DNA of 64,000 bases. Origin: an uncultured Carboxylicivirga sp. Lineage in GTDB: Bacteria; Bacteroidota; Bacteroidia; Bacteroidales; Marinilabiliaceae. The stretch is taken from positions 5,180,501 through 5,244,500 of the forward strand of contig NZ_OY764327.1 of the NCBI RefSeq assembly GCF_963668385.1, read 5' to 3'. Position numbers and translations under genes: made by a program. Shown in pieces: positions 18,287-26,814 of the stretch. The notes beneath the pieces were generated by a model. That model was not told the DNA's origin and made no database searches. It was given only the letters and a program-made list of their open reading frames with translations. Every line of letters begins with the position of its first letter. Within the stretch, counting starts at the first letter, position 1.

Positions 18287-18506
18287 TTAGGTAATGTCGT
18301 TTTTAATAAGCGATTGCGTTTTGCTGGATTAATTTGTTGCCATTGCTAAGCGAAGTATATAACTTCGATTGAGATATCAGATAGTTTTAAACTACTTTTT
18401 AGCTTCAACGTTATTACTAATTACGCCAAGAGAGAGATTAGAGAACAACATACTAAGTGGTGATTACAAGCCACCCCAGCCATACTTTATTTCCGGCTTT
18501 ATATCG

Positions 18507-19634
18507 CTATTTTTGATCCAGAATATCTATAATCTGCTTCTTTTCATCCTCGCGACCGGGATTGCCCCTATACATTACTTTATTCTCTTGATTTATAATA
18601 ACAAGCCAAGGATAAGTATCTTGCTTATTAAATATTGAAATCCATTTTTCGGTTGCATAACCTTGATTCCATGTCATTTGTTTTTGCTTTATTAAGCTAT
18701 GAACCTTTTCGATTTGACGATCATAAACATCTAAAGATAGAATTGCTAAATGATTATTATCGTATTGCTCATGTAATGACTTTATCCATCCATTTGCAAC
18801 AAGACACGGTATACACCACGAACCCCAAAATTCAATTATTGTATATTTACTTTTAGAAGTTAAATTATAAATATTACCCATTTCGTTATTAAATACCTTG
18901 CGATAATATAGATTAGGGGCTATACTCCCAACTTTAATTGGTTTATTTTCATACTTGCTATTTTGAGGTATTAATTGATACATCGGTTTTATATCAACTT
19001 TGGAGTGCTCCGCAATTATCTTCCCGATTTTTTTTTCTTCCAATTCTTTTATCTGTGTTATTTCTTTGCGAACAGTTCCTCTTTTTTTGTTATAAGTAAT
19101 TTGTTTAAAAACAAATTGATTATTTAAGATGCATTGCTCCCCTACCTTTTTAATTAATTGCTTATTAGCATTAGTTAACCATACTTTATTCCATCCGTTT
19201 TTTGAGCTGGATATCCATGCTTCGCATTTTTTATCGAGAATAACCTGATCTTCTTCAGATATTCGTCTATAAGTATTGAAATTAAGATATTTACGCTCTG
19301 TATTATCTTCAAATTCAATAACTTTTCCAGAATAAACATCTATTCTTTCTAGTTTTGATTTAGTTGATATAAAGAGATAGGTAGGAGGACTCACTTTTTT
19401 AGGATACCAAAATATTAAAGTTGTATCCTTATTTATCAGATATTCTTCATACGCTGGGATGGATAGTTTTTGTTGAACCTCTGCAGGTAAATTTTTATAC
19501 ACACTATAATACCTTACACTATCTTCATCGGTATTAAATATTAATGAGTTTGTATAGGTTAATCTAGTAGGTAATTCTTGACAAATTAAGTTTATAAAGG
19601 AATGAAATAAAATAAATGTAAGTAATAGTTTCAT
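18507..19634 (-). CDS. TlpA-like secreted thiol-disulfide oxidoreductase
   Basis: 375 aa. A signal peptide (about 19 residues) precedes a ~220-residue unassigned N-terminal region. The C-terminal redoxin domain starts at the GSIAPNLYYRKVF segment and has the active site C-I-P-C in FWGSWCIPCLVA (about residues 273-276), plus the TYPWLVII cis-Pro loop. It is probably a periplasmic reductase of the TlpA/ResA family, common in Bacteroidota. Its partner is unknown. Confidence 0.88.
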   Translation of the reverse strand: MKLLLTFILFHSFINLICQELPTRLTYTNSLIFNTDEDSVRYYSVYKNLPAEVQQKLSIPAYEEYLINKDTTLIFWYPKKVSPPTYLFISTKSKLERIDVYSGKVIEFEDNTERKYLNFNTYRRISEEDQVILDKKCEAWISSSKNGWNKVWLTNANKQLIKKVGEQCILNNQFVFKQITYNKKRGTVRKEITQIKELEEKKIGKIIAEHSKVDIKPMYQLIPQNSKYENKPIKVGSIAPNLYYRKVFNNEMGNIYNLTSKSKYTIIEFWGSWCIPCLVANGWIKSLHEQYDNNHLAILSLDVYDRQIEKVHSLIKQKQMTWNQGYATEKWISIFNKQDTYPWLVIINQENKVMYRGNPGREDEKKQIIDILDQK

Positions 19635-19850
19635 TGTGTTTTGAGTTAGGTTTTTGTAATTGTTAGATGACGGCCTGCCGCATGGAGCATAAAGGAATTA
19701 ACCTTACTTCTTTCCAATTTGAGCATAGCCAAAACGTTGTATTTGTTTTTATCTTTTACATTTCTAAAGCCAAATCAACGATTTGGCGATGCTAGCCGAA
19801 GCTACGACCCAACCAAAACCAGTCGGCTCACTTATGCTTTATTAGCCATT

Positions 19851-19864
19851 GTTATCGCTTGTAC
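19851..19864. repeat. 14-bp inverted repeat bracketing the STAND gene (left copy)
   Basis: GTTATCGCTTGTAC lies one base past the stop codon of the STAND gene. Its inverse, GTATAAGCGATAAC, lies at 23020-23033, only 16 bp upstream of the start codon; 13 of 14 positions match. A GCC triplet precedes both copies in the same relative place. The pair tightly brackets one gene, as ends of a cassette would. Confidence 0.6.
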
Positions 19865-19865
19865 T

Positions 19866-22800
19866 TTATCCTCTTTCAAATATCGGGTTCCACGTTTTAG
19901 TCTTTTTCCAAAGTATAGGCAAACTATTATTAGGACAAGTATTTGGAAACACAAGAACAGCCTGACAATCATCATAGCCTAGAGGATGATTTTTTTCAAG
20001 CTTCAAACCAATGTCATAGCAAATCTTTTTTGTTTTATCTCGTTCAATTGGTTTGCTAAAAATTGATGATTCGCTATTAAATGCTTTGTTACTTATATCT
20101 AATGGGTCAAGAATTATAATTTTAATGGGTATTCCAATATCAGCAATCTCCTTTTCAATTAAATGTTTTCCTTCTTGAAATCCAGTAATTACGCCAATAA
20201 TAACAATTAACCTTCTTTCAATAATTAAGTTTTTATAATTATCAGTCAACTCCCTAATATTTTCAATGATAGTATTCCCTGAACCTATAAAGTCATCAAT
20301 AAATACAAGAGCATTTAAATCTCGATTTTCAATAATTTTCTTTTCAAGTTTATCAATCGTAGTCGAATTATCTTTATAAATATTATTCGCTTCAACAAAT
20401 AACTTAGAATATTCAGCTCCACTTTTTGCTGGATTTTGGTCTAAATAACTAATTAGTATATCGTCTCTTTTACGTTGACTTTCTTTGATAATTCTTTCTT
20501 TATTAGCCCTTCTAATTTCTTTTTTAACTTCGCGAAATAAGTCTTCCATTTTTTCTCGTATTTCGCTATTGTTATAAAACTTTATATGTTCTAGAAGCTT
20601 GAACATATTCCGCTGATTTTCTAATCCTTCAAATTGTTCTAGCCACCCTCTGACTATATCCGTTGTTATTTCTTTACCCTTGTATAAATTCCAACTTTTT
20701 GTGAGTTTGTTTAATTCATCATGATTTACTTTAAGTTGCTCTTCATATTTTTGCCTTAATACTATTCTCTGTTCTTCTTGAAACGTTGTAATAATCCTCT
20801 CCATTCCTTGGCTAATTAACCAATCTTCAAAAAACTTGACAACAAACGTATATGAATTACCTTCAATAAAAAGAATGTTACGCTGTATGAACTCAGCTAA
20901 AGTCTTTTCCGCTTGTAACTCAGTTAGACCATTAGCTATTGATTTATCAATAATCATTTGTTTAGAAGCCTTTTGACCTTTCTTTATTATTTGACCTATT
21001 GATAATAAAACTTTTCTTCGATGAATGGATATTGACTCTTCTTCCTTTTCTTTAATTCCATCTTTCCAAAAGTGCGAAAAGTCTGTTGCTGCAATATTAT
21101 TACTGTCTCTAGCAATCGATGTTGCTTTTCTAGCTTCTTGTTCTGTGATATGACTATCACGATTGGAAACCATCAAAGAAAAGAGAACAGCACAAATCTT
21201 TTTGGTAAAATATGGATTTCCAGATGTCTGATTATAGAGGTAGTCAATAGCCTTATCTGAGACTTCCATTAGGTTTTCAATGGGGTGTTTTATTAAAGAT
21301 TTAAAATCTTCCCATTCTGTTTTTTTATTAAAATAGTCTACTCGAAATGGCTTGAATTTATTGAATTCTTGCCATTGACTTAGGATATATTCTAATTTTT
21401 CGCCACCAACTAATATAAATCCAAATTGCTCTCTGTTACTTATTGAGCGGATAGTGAGTACAAATGATTTTGCAATTTCACCCTCAAATAATAGTTCCTT
21501 AGAAATCCTGTCAAATTCATCGAGTATAATTACCACCTTAAATGTGTTGTCAATTTCTGTTACTTCATCGAGGAACTCTGTAATCCTATTAAATGACCCT
21601 TCAAATTTGGGAACTTCAATGGATTTGAACTTCTGATTATGTCTTTTAATTTTACTACAAATCCTAACTCCCAAATCATTCATACTTTGATTGGGATTTC
21701 CTGCACTTTCCCAGTCTCCAGCTTCTATGTATATAAATAGCATATCTGAAGAACTTGCAATCGACTGAAGCGTTTTTACAATAGATGTTTTACCAACTCT
21801 TCTCTGTCCATAAATATAAGAAGAACCAACTTTCTTCCTGACTCTTTTAAGTTCAGAGATTATTTGTTTTCGTCCAATAAAACTGTTCTCTTCTGTTACT
21901 GGTTCTAAATCATAAGGCTCTTCATATTCTATATCTTCCCAATTTGTATTAATTCTTTGTCCTTCAAGTTCTATTTCAAAATTTTGCTTTGACTTTTGAC
22001 CATTAAAGTTAGTCCATTCCACATATCCATATAGTAAAATACTTTCTGCCTGACTTATACCATTATAGGGTATTTCAACAATTGATGTTGTCTTAATAGT
22101 ACCAATATATTGATTTTTTGAGTTGATTTCTATTATATCGTCAGAATATAAGTCGATAACAACATGGGTTTCATTTGCATATCCAGTACTAGAATTTATA
22201 ACTTCAAGTTGAAGCTTATAATCAGAGCCTTTTGCGAATGGATATTTTTTTACCGTCTTCTTTACATTTAATATTGCAGGTTTAGAAAAAGGATTAGCTT
22301 CAAAATCACTTATCAAAGCTTTTCGGATTACAGTAAAAGGAATAGAAATATATTCTTTACAGTATTTTGTACCAATTTCATCGGAGCTTTCAATTATTGA
22401 ATCAAGATATTCAATGGCTTTGTTGTAAAAATCATATTTGTCTTTTACTTCACTTGCTGTATAAGCTTTGACCAACCTAAATGAGTTTTCTATATATTGC
22501 TTATCGAAAGAATCAGAAAAGAATGCATTAAGCAAAGGTTTGGCACCGTTTTTATTAATAGAAGAGCGATATCCACCTTCGTATGACTTAATAATTTCCA
22601 AATCAAATTTTGAATTAACTTTTAAGGAAACATGTTTTTCAATCTTCGAAACATAGCTCTGGAGTTTACTCTCTATTTCATAAGTTTCACTTTTATTCGA
22701 TAGTCCTAAATTGGCATAGACTTCTGGAAGAGAATGTTCAATAAGAGAGTGAACATTATGTTTTATCGACATAGAAGTCAAAAGGCTAGAATTAATGCAA

Positions 22801-23003
22801 TAAACTCTTAAAAGGCAATAAGCGATAAACCGCTTTTTATCATGCTCAATTTCTTTAGTGAAAATTGCTTTTAGATTACATTCCAAATCAATCTTTAGAT
22901 ACTCCAATAATAATTGAGCTAACTCTTTTATGAATATGTCAGTTGAATTGAAGTTCTTCGAATCTTCAATTAGTTGGTCTATTTCTAAAAGTTTATTTGT
23001 CAT
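19866..23003 (-). CDS. STAND-type ATPase with C-terminal phosphoribosyltransferase-like domain
   Basis: 1045 aa. Residues ~1-230 are alpha-helical and unassigned; ~235-370 look like a beta-sandwich. A STAND/AAA ATPase follows, with Walker A GQRRVGKTS near residue 400, Walker B VVIILDEFD near 493 and the sensor-like LVGGEKLE. A winged-helix stretch and a long charged coil (~740-850) come next. The C-terminus has a PRPP-loop signature, VFIDDFIGSGNT (near 904), and ends NHPLGYDDCQAVLVFPNT then NNSLPILW, as in PRTase-like conflict effectors. The likely role is NLR-like sensing with a nucleotide or PRPP-acting effector; the target is unknown. Confidence 0.8.
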   Translation of the reverse strand: MTNKLLEIDQLIEDSKNFNSTDIFIKELAQLLLEYLKIDLECNLKAIFTKEIEHDKKRFIAYCLLRVYCINSSLLTSMSIKHNVHSLIEHSLPEVYANLGLSNKSETYEIESKLQSYVSKIEKHVSLKVNSKFDLEIIKSYEGGYRSSINKNGAKPLLNAFFSDSFDKQYIENSFRLVKAYTASEVKDKYDFYNKAIEYLDSIIESSDEIGTKYCKEYISIPFTVIRKALISDFEANPFSKPAILNVKKTVKKYPFAKGSDYKLQLEVINSSTGYANETHVVIDLYSDDIIEINSKNQYIGTIKTTSIVEIPYNGISQAESILLYGYVEWTNFNGQKSKQNFEIELEGQRINTNWEDIEYEEPYDLEPVTEENSFIGRKQIISELKRVRKKVGSSYIYGQRRVGKTSIVKTLQSIASSSDMLFIYIEAGDWESAGNPNQSMNDLGVRICSKIKRHNQKFKSIEVPKFEGSFNRITEFLDEVTEIDNTFKVVIILDEFDRISKELLFEGEIAKSFVLTIRSISNREQFGFILVGGEKLEYILSQWQEFNKFKPFRVDYFNKKTEWEDFKSLIKHPIENLMEVSDKAIDYLYNQTSGNPYFTKKICAVLFSLMVSNRDSHITEQEARKATSIARDSNNIAATDFSHFWKDGIKEKEEESISIHRRKVLLSIGQIIKKGQKASKQMIIDKSIANGLTELQAEKTLAEFIQRNILFIEGNSYTFVVKFFEDWLISQGMERIITTFQEEQRIVLRQKYEEQLKVNHDELNKLTKSWNLYKGKEITTDIVRGWLEQFEGLENQRNMFKLLEHIKFYNNSEIREKMEDLFREVKKEIRRANKERIIKESQRKRDDILISYLDQNPAKSGAEYSKLFVEANNIYKDNSTTIDKLEKKIIENRDLNALVFIDDFIGSGNTIIENIRELTDNYKNLIIERRLIVIIGVITGFQEGKHLIEKEIADIGIPIKIIILDPLDISNKAFNSESSIFSKPIERDKTKKICYDIGLKLEKNHPLGYDDCQAVLVFPNTCPNNSLPILWKKTKTWNPIFERG

Positions 23004-23019
23004 CTAGAATTGTTTATTT

Positions 23020-23033
23020 GTATAAGCGATAAC
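23020..23033. repeat. 14-bp inverted repeat bracketing the STAND gene (right copy)
   Basis: GTATAAGCGATAAC, inverse of the site at 19851-19864 with one mismatch. It sits between the STAND start codon and the attC-like inverted repeat, and in the coding orientation it reads as GCCGTTATCGC followed by the gene, like the outer edge of a cassette recombination site. Confidence 0.55.
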
Positions 23034-23044
23034 GGCTCGAATAT

Positions 23045-23141
23045 GCGTAGTGCGGGATTTCAAGGTACTTCAGTATCAAACCGCTATGTTGTTTGTTAAA
23101 TGCTTTAAAGTTCAAATTTACCAAATCGGCCCGCATTACGT
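23045..23141. repeat. attC-like imperfect inverted repeat
   Basis: GCGTAGTGCGGG (23045-23056) pairs over 12 positions, two of them G-T, with CCCGCATTACGT (23130-23141). ATTT/AAAT then pair inside after a 3-nt bulge, leaving a loop of about 60 nt. A long imperfect stem with a bulge, next to a GTTATCGC core in the coding orientation, recalls integron attC sites. No integron integrase is in the window. Confidence 0.5.
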
Positions 23142-23244
23142 ATATACATTGTACATTACTTTCTTTTTATTTCCTAATGTTTATTAATAGTTCAATTACA
23201 GTTCATTAGCTCATTTTCAATTTCGTTATATTACCCAAAATTCC

Positions 23245-23252
23245 TATATTTG
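23245..23252 (+). promoter_or_regulatory. -7 box for the integrase gene
   Basis: TATATTTG matches the Bacteroidota -7 consensus TAnnTTTG about 100 bp before the integrase ATG. No good -33 TTTG is seen at the expected distance. An identical TATATTTG precedes the recombinase pair at 37640. Confidence 0.4.
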
Positions 23253-23352
23253 ACATGCATTTGTATGATAGAATGTATATGAATTAAAACATACATAAAA
23301 CCCAGTAAATAAAGGGTTGTACAATATAGTAAAAAAACGAAAAACAGTTTGT

Positions 23353-24594
23353 ATGGGAGCAAAAGTTAGTACTGCAATAGTTTTATATAAAAGTCAAACA
23401 AAGAAGAACGGTAAGCATCCTGCTAAACTCAGGGTTACATACAACCGAAAACAAATGTATTACAGCATTGACAATAAAGAGCGTGTTTATGAATTTACGC
23501 CAGAGGAATTTAATAAAGTTACAGCTCCAAAGCCAAGAGGAATTTATAAGGATATTAAATTAGAGTTTTCTTTAATAGAAGATAAAGCAAATAAGATTAT
23601 TGCTAAAATGGAAACATTCTCATTTAGGCAGTTTAAGACAAAATTTGGTATTGCAGGAGGCGACCTTACTAATATCATATATTATTTTGAAAGGCGTATA
23701 AAAGAATTTGGAGAAAATGACCAATGGTGCAGTTGGCAACAATTCACTACTGCGATGAGAACCCTAAAACTTTACTTTGGCAGTAAACAAATCGACTTTA
23801 AGGAACTAACTGTTCATGAACTTGAAAAGTATGAGAAATGGATGGTTGATAAAAGAGGTCTTTCAATGTCTTCAATTAATACCTATATGGGTTCAACGAG
23901 AGCAATATTTAAAATTGCACACCGTGAAGGTGCTATTTCTAAGGATATTTACCCTTTTGGCGAAGGAAAATACAAGCTACCTTCTGGCTCAAACTTAAAA
24001 AGAGCTTTGAAAATGGAAGAAATCAAGAAGATATATTACTACGAATGTGATGAGTTTTCATATCGTGATGAAGCTAAAGATATGTGGTTATTCAGTTACC
24101 TTATGAATGGAGCAAACATGAATGATATTGTAAGATTAAAATACAATAACATAGATAATGAGTTCATTACATTTATTCGCAGAAAAACACGAAAAACAAG
24201 TAAAGTAGTCAAACCAATAAGCGTTGTTTTAACAGATGACTTAAAAAGAATAATTAATAAATGGGGAAATAAAGACCGTTCTCCTGATAACTATGTGTTT
24301 AAATACATAGATGATGACATGCCAGAAAAAAAGGTAAGACTAGCTTTAAATCTGCTCATTCATAGAATAAATGACAACTTAAAATTAATTGCAAAAGACG
24401 TAGGTATTGACAAGACTTTAACAACATATACGGCAAGACATAGCTTTTCAACAGTTCTAAAACGTTCAGGGGTATCTACGGAGTTTATTGGCGAGAGTTT
24501 AGGGCATAATAATCTTAGAACAACCGAACTTTACCTTGATAGCTTTGAGGACGACACTAAGAAAGAAGTGGTTAAACATTTAACGGCTTTCTAA
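23353..24594 (+). CDS. Tyrosine recombinase/integrase
   Basis: 413 aa from the ATG at 23353 (an upstream TTG start would add 12 residues). It has an N-terminal arm-binding domain, a SAM-like core-binding domain (~110-200) and a C-terminal catalytic domain with TYTARHSFST, GESLGHNNLRTT and the nucleophile Tyr in ELYLDSF. At the position of catalytic Arg I the sequence reads MNGANMNDI, without Arg, as in a known Bacteroidota subgroup. It probably integrates the adjacent element. Upstream lies a TATATTTG box. Confidence 0.92.
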   Translation: MGAKVSTAIVLYKSQTKKNGKHPAKLRVTYNRKQMYYSIDNKERVYEFTPEEFNKVTAPKPRGIYKDIKLEFSLIEDKANKIIAKMETFSFRQFKTKFGIAGGDLTNIIYYFERRIKEFGENDQWCSWQQFTTAMRTLKLYFGSKQIDFKELTVHELEKYEKWMVDKRGLSMSSINTYMGSTRAIFKIAHREGAISKDIYPFGEGKYKLPSGSNLKRALKMEEIKKIYYYECDEFSYRDEAKDMWLFSYLMNGANMNDIVRLKYNNIDNEFITFIRRKTRKTSKVVKPISVVLTDDLKRIINKWGNKDRSPDNYVFKYIDDDMPEKKVRLALNLLIHRINDNLKLIAKDVGIDKTLTTYTARHSFSTVLKRSGVSTEFIGESLGHNNLRTTELYLDSFEDDTKKEVVKHLTAF

Positions 24595-24620
24595 AAGGGG
24601 TAGAAAAATTAATCCCCTTT
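24594..24620. terminator. Convergent stem-loop after integrase
   Basis: AAAGGGG (24594-24600) and CCCCTTT (24614-24620) form a 7-bp stem with a 13-nt loop just past the integrase stop. Read on the minus strand, a short T-run (CCCCTTTT) follows, so it could end the small minus-strand gene; on the plus strand the T-run is only three bases. Confidence 0.5.
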
Positions 24621-24740
24621 CTTATGCTTGTGTGGCTTTAATGAAGGCGTATTGCCCGGAGTTTCCTTATTATCTCGTTGTCGTCTGTCAGGTTTCCCTG
24701 TTGATTTTGCGGTTCGTTTTGGACCAGGTTTAATTCCCAT
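24609..24740 (-). CDS. Small basic protein, 43 aa, unknown
   Basis: ATG at 24740 gives MGIKPGPKRTAKSTGKPDRR and so on, a very basic, low-complexity 43-residue protein rich in Lys, Arg, Pro and Gly and ending HKHKKGD. It lies between the integrase and the endolysin and convergent with the integrase. There is no domain and no clear ribosome site. It could bind nucleic acid; it could also be a chance frame. Confidence 0.45.
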   Translation of the reverse strand: MGIKPGPKRTAKSTGKPDRRQRDNKETPGNTPSLKPHKHKKGD

Positions 24741-24880
24741 GATTTTTTGCTTTTGTTAGAATTATATTTTACACACAAGTTCATAATAATTAGTCAAATA
24801 TCAAAATATCATAAACTTTCGGGAGGTTTGTAAAATCTAATCCTCAAATTTTATCGCTCCAATCCGTTTCAACCAACCTT

Positions 24881-25396
24881 CTAAAAACAAATGATTCTTA
24901 CCTTTTTTGCAATAGAATGGTAATACCTTACTCTTGCTCTATGAATGGCAACAAATAAAGTCCTTGGGTCGCAATCGTTTATTGCAGATAGTGTTTGATT
25001 TCCGATAATACCATCCATTTTTAAGTCGGCATCAAAGAATTGATTTAATACACGTTGAACACCCCTGGCTCCCCATACTCCACTATTAACGCACCAGTCA
25101 AAAATGATTTCTTGTAGTGAGCCATTGGAGATTTTATCAATTTTAAACCTTTTGTAAAAGGTCTGCTTATAAAAATCCTTTACAAGCTGTGTCAATTGAG
25201 GAACATCAATTTTAAAGTTCCAAGGAATTCTTCCATAGGTTTCCTTGTAGGCATCAATATATTGCCAACCTTCCCAATCGGGATGCAAATTCCGGGCAAC
25301 ACCCATATAGGTTTCTCCACCTCGGTCGCCTTCTATGTTGGCATAATAGCCTTCGTGTTTGATTACACCATCAAACAACTCATCGAATGTTTTCAT
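24881..25396 (-). CDS. GH108-type phage endolysin (muramidase), 3' end frameshifted
   Basis: Lysozyme-like peptidoglycan hydrolase. Catalytic Glu is E15 in KHEGYY, followed by GDRGGETYMGVA and the GH108 core FDWCVNSGVWGARGVQ, then DGIIGNQTLSAIN. In frame 0 it ends after 171 aa with KKVRIICF. The -1 frame from the AAAAAAG at 24902-24908 continues GKNHLFLEGWLKRIGAI and reads to a stop at 24810, restoring the FLxGWLxR ending usual for the family. Either programmed frameshifting or a homopolymer error or mutation explains this. The start overlaps the holin stop by 4 bp. Confidence 0.88.
   Translation of the reverse strand: MKTFDELFDGVIKHEGYYANIEGDRGGETYMGVARNLHPDWEGWQYIDAYKETYGRIPWNFKIDVPQLTQLVKDFYKQTFYKRFKIDKISNGSLQEIIFDWCVNSGVWGARGVQRVLNQFFDADLKMDGIIGNQTLSAINDCDPRTLFVAIHRARVRYYHSIAKKVRIICF
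24902..24908 (-). promoter_or_regulatory. A AAA AAG slippery heptamer in endolysin gene
   Basis: On the coding strand the codons GCA AAA AAG contain A AAA AAG in the X XXY YYZ phase, the heptamer known from dnaX and many IS elements. A -1 slip here changes the C-terminus from a short unrelated tail to the family-typical GKNHLFLEGW. No clear upstream SD or downstream stem was established. Confidence 0.5.
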
Positions 25397-25827
25397 TGTT
25401 TACGTCTGTTTTTAAGTTTGACATCGTTAACTCCTGATATTGCACCACCAAAAAGAAAATCAATAATGGTGCTTAGTTTGGTGGATATTCCACCGTTGAT
25501 ACTGCTTACAAATGCTATTTGCCAATCCTCAAGCTGAATGGTGTCGAAAATGAAGTAGTTCAGCATTACGAAAGTCAATGCGCACCAAGCAAGCAAAAAG
25601 AAGATTGCAAAGGCTTTTTGAAGCCAACTGTCTTTCTGATACATCTCCCTGGCTGAACTTCTATCTGCTACTGCCATCTTAAAAAGTTCCATTTTCCCCT
25701 GGAGCTTTTCTTCCTGTGTGGTAAATATTTCATCTATGAGCTTCGTTCCCTCTTTTAAGGTTTTTGCCGTTGCATTTCCTGCTAATTTTTTAAATAGCTT
25801 CATCCGTTTGATAATTATCTCAGGCAT
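25393..25827 (-). CDS. Holin (3TM/GTA-type)
   Basis: 144 aa. An amphipathic N-terminal half with the family-typical DRSSAREMYQKDSWLQK motif is followed by two membrane helices (AIFFLLAWCALTFVMLNYF and a weaker one around ISTKLSTIIDFLFGG). This matches holins of the 3TM type found beside phage lysozymes. It would form the pore that releases the endolysin. Its stop overlaps the endolysin start, so translation is coupled. Confidence 0.8.
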   Translation of the reverse strand: MPEIIIKRMKLFKKLAGNATAKTLKEGTKLIDEIFTTQEEKLQGKMELFKMAVADRSSAREMYQKDSWLQKAFAIFFLLAWCALTFVMLNYFIFDTIQLEDWQIAFVSSINGGISTKLSTIIDFLFGGAISGVNDVKLKNRRKQ

Positions 25828-25833
25828 TGCCTT

Positions 25834-26166
25834 TCATCGTTCTACAAATTTTAAAATGGTGTCGAGCTTCTCGTTAAGCTGCTTAATGGTTTGGTGGAAT
25901 AGTTCCTTACTCACATATATTTCCTTGGAGCTGTCCCTTAAATCTGATATTCGTTTATGTAGTACCGTAAACTTGTTTTCGCATGAAGCAAGTTCCTTTG
26001 TCAAGTGCTGAATATCCTTTTCCAATAAATCGGTTTTGGCATCCACCGTTTCCTTTGTGGCATTCTTTGATATGGCATTGCGGATGATGAAGGAAACCAC
26101 ACCAACGATAAGCGAACTGAAAGCACCGATAACAAGCCAATAAAATTTTATTGTCATTTCTTCCAT
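25834..26166 (-). CDS. Membrane-anchored coiled-coil protein
   Basis: 110 aa from MEEMTIKFYW; this start is preferred because a longer frame would run into the upstream ATPase gene. One N-terminal helix (residues ~7-28) is followed by a charged coiled coil (~40-108). It lies between an ATPase and the holin, 6 bp from the latter. Position and form suggest a lysis accessory (spanin-like) but no family is recognised. Confidence 0.65.
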   Translation of the reverse strand: MEEMTIKFYWLVIGAFSSLIVGVVSFIIRNAISKNATKETVDAKTDLLEKDIQHLTKELASCENKFTVLHKRISDLRDSSKEIYVSKELFHQTIKQLNEKLDTILKFVER

Positions 26167-26167
26167 G

Positions 26168-26800
26168 CTAAAAGATTTTAATAGTTTCTGTACTGCCCTC
26201 CGGAAAGCGGTTTTTCTCCATTGTGGCACTTTGGTTTTCGATGTGCATAATGGCATCCACTATATGCTCCCACTTCGTTCCTCCTTTGGAGCTTCCGTCT
26301 CGGTTTGCCTGATTGATGATTACAAATGAAGTATTCGGAAACTGTTTCTTCAGCTCTTTAAATTCATCGTGAGAAATATCCGTTGTTTGGGTACTGTCGA
26401 TGAATACCACATCGTAATCACTGAATAGTTTCGGGTTATAGTCCTCGATAATACCGATGGGACTATTGATACCGAGACGTACAACCTTTTCTTGCATTGT
26501 TCCTTTTGCACCTTCTTCATTGGCTACATAAAGGACTTTATAGCCATGTTGTTTTACCAATTCATCGGCAAGCATCAAGGCTACGGTACTTTTTCCATGA
26601 AAGCGTGAGCCGTAAATCATTATATAGAATGGGATATACAGCTTACCTAATAGCTTACCGAACTTTCCCCTTATTGAGATGGTCTTAAAATTCATCTTGG
26701 CAAGGTCGTTTGCCAAAACAACCTGGTCGGATGCGATGACTGCGGTTCTTGTGGTGCCGGGATTGAATGCCCTGTTTTGAGAGCCACTACTTTTGGGCAT
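26168..26800 (-). CDS. RecA/DnaB-fold ATPase
   Basis: 210 aa. P-loop GSRFHGKST (near residue 83) follows the hydrophobic strand IPFYIMIY, and Walker B is YDVVFIDS. A KVLYVANEEGA strand and a FVIINQANRD motif are like RadA/DnaB-type RecA folds. The first ~45 residues are Ser/Thr-rich and unassigned. Likely roles are DNA recombination, replication or packaging in the element. There are no HerA/FtsK or terminase motifs. Confidence 0.75.
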   Translation of the reverse strand: MPKSSGSQNRAFNPGTTRTAVIASDQVVLANDLAKMNFKTISIRGKFGKLLGKLYIPFYIMIYGSRFHGKSTVALMLADELVKQHGYKVLYVANEEGAKGTMQEKVVRLGINSPIGIIEDYNPKLFSDYDVVFIDSTQTTDISHDEFKELKKQFPNTSFVIINQANRDGSSKGGTKWEHIVDAIMHIENQSATMEKNRFPEGSTETIKIF

Positions 26801-26814
26801 GGAAGTAGTGGCAT

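Larger units (their letters stand above)
23034..23352. other. Spacer between STAND gene and integrase
   Basis: No gene is seen. The left part (to ~23155) is an attC-like fold described separately; the right part is AT-rich and carries the recombinase promoter. One edge of the integrated element should lie here, but no matching direct repeat to the right flank could be recognised by eye. Confidence 0.6.

Noticed and set aside
19719-19982. 87-aa plus-strand frame
   Set aside because: It overlaps the 3' end of the STAND gene and structured spacer DNA, with no domain or family support.
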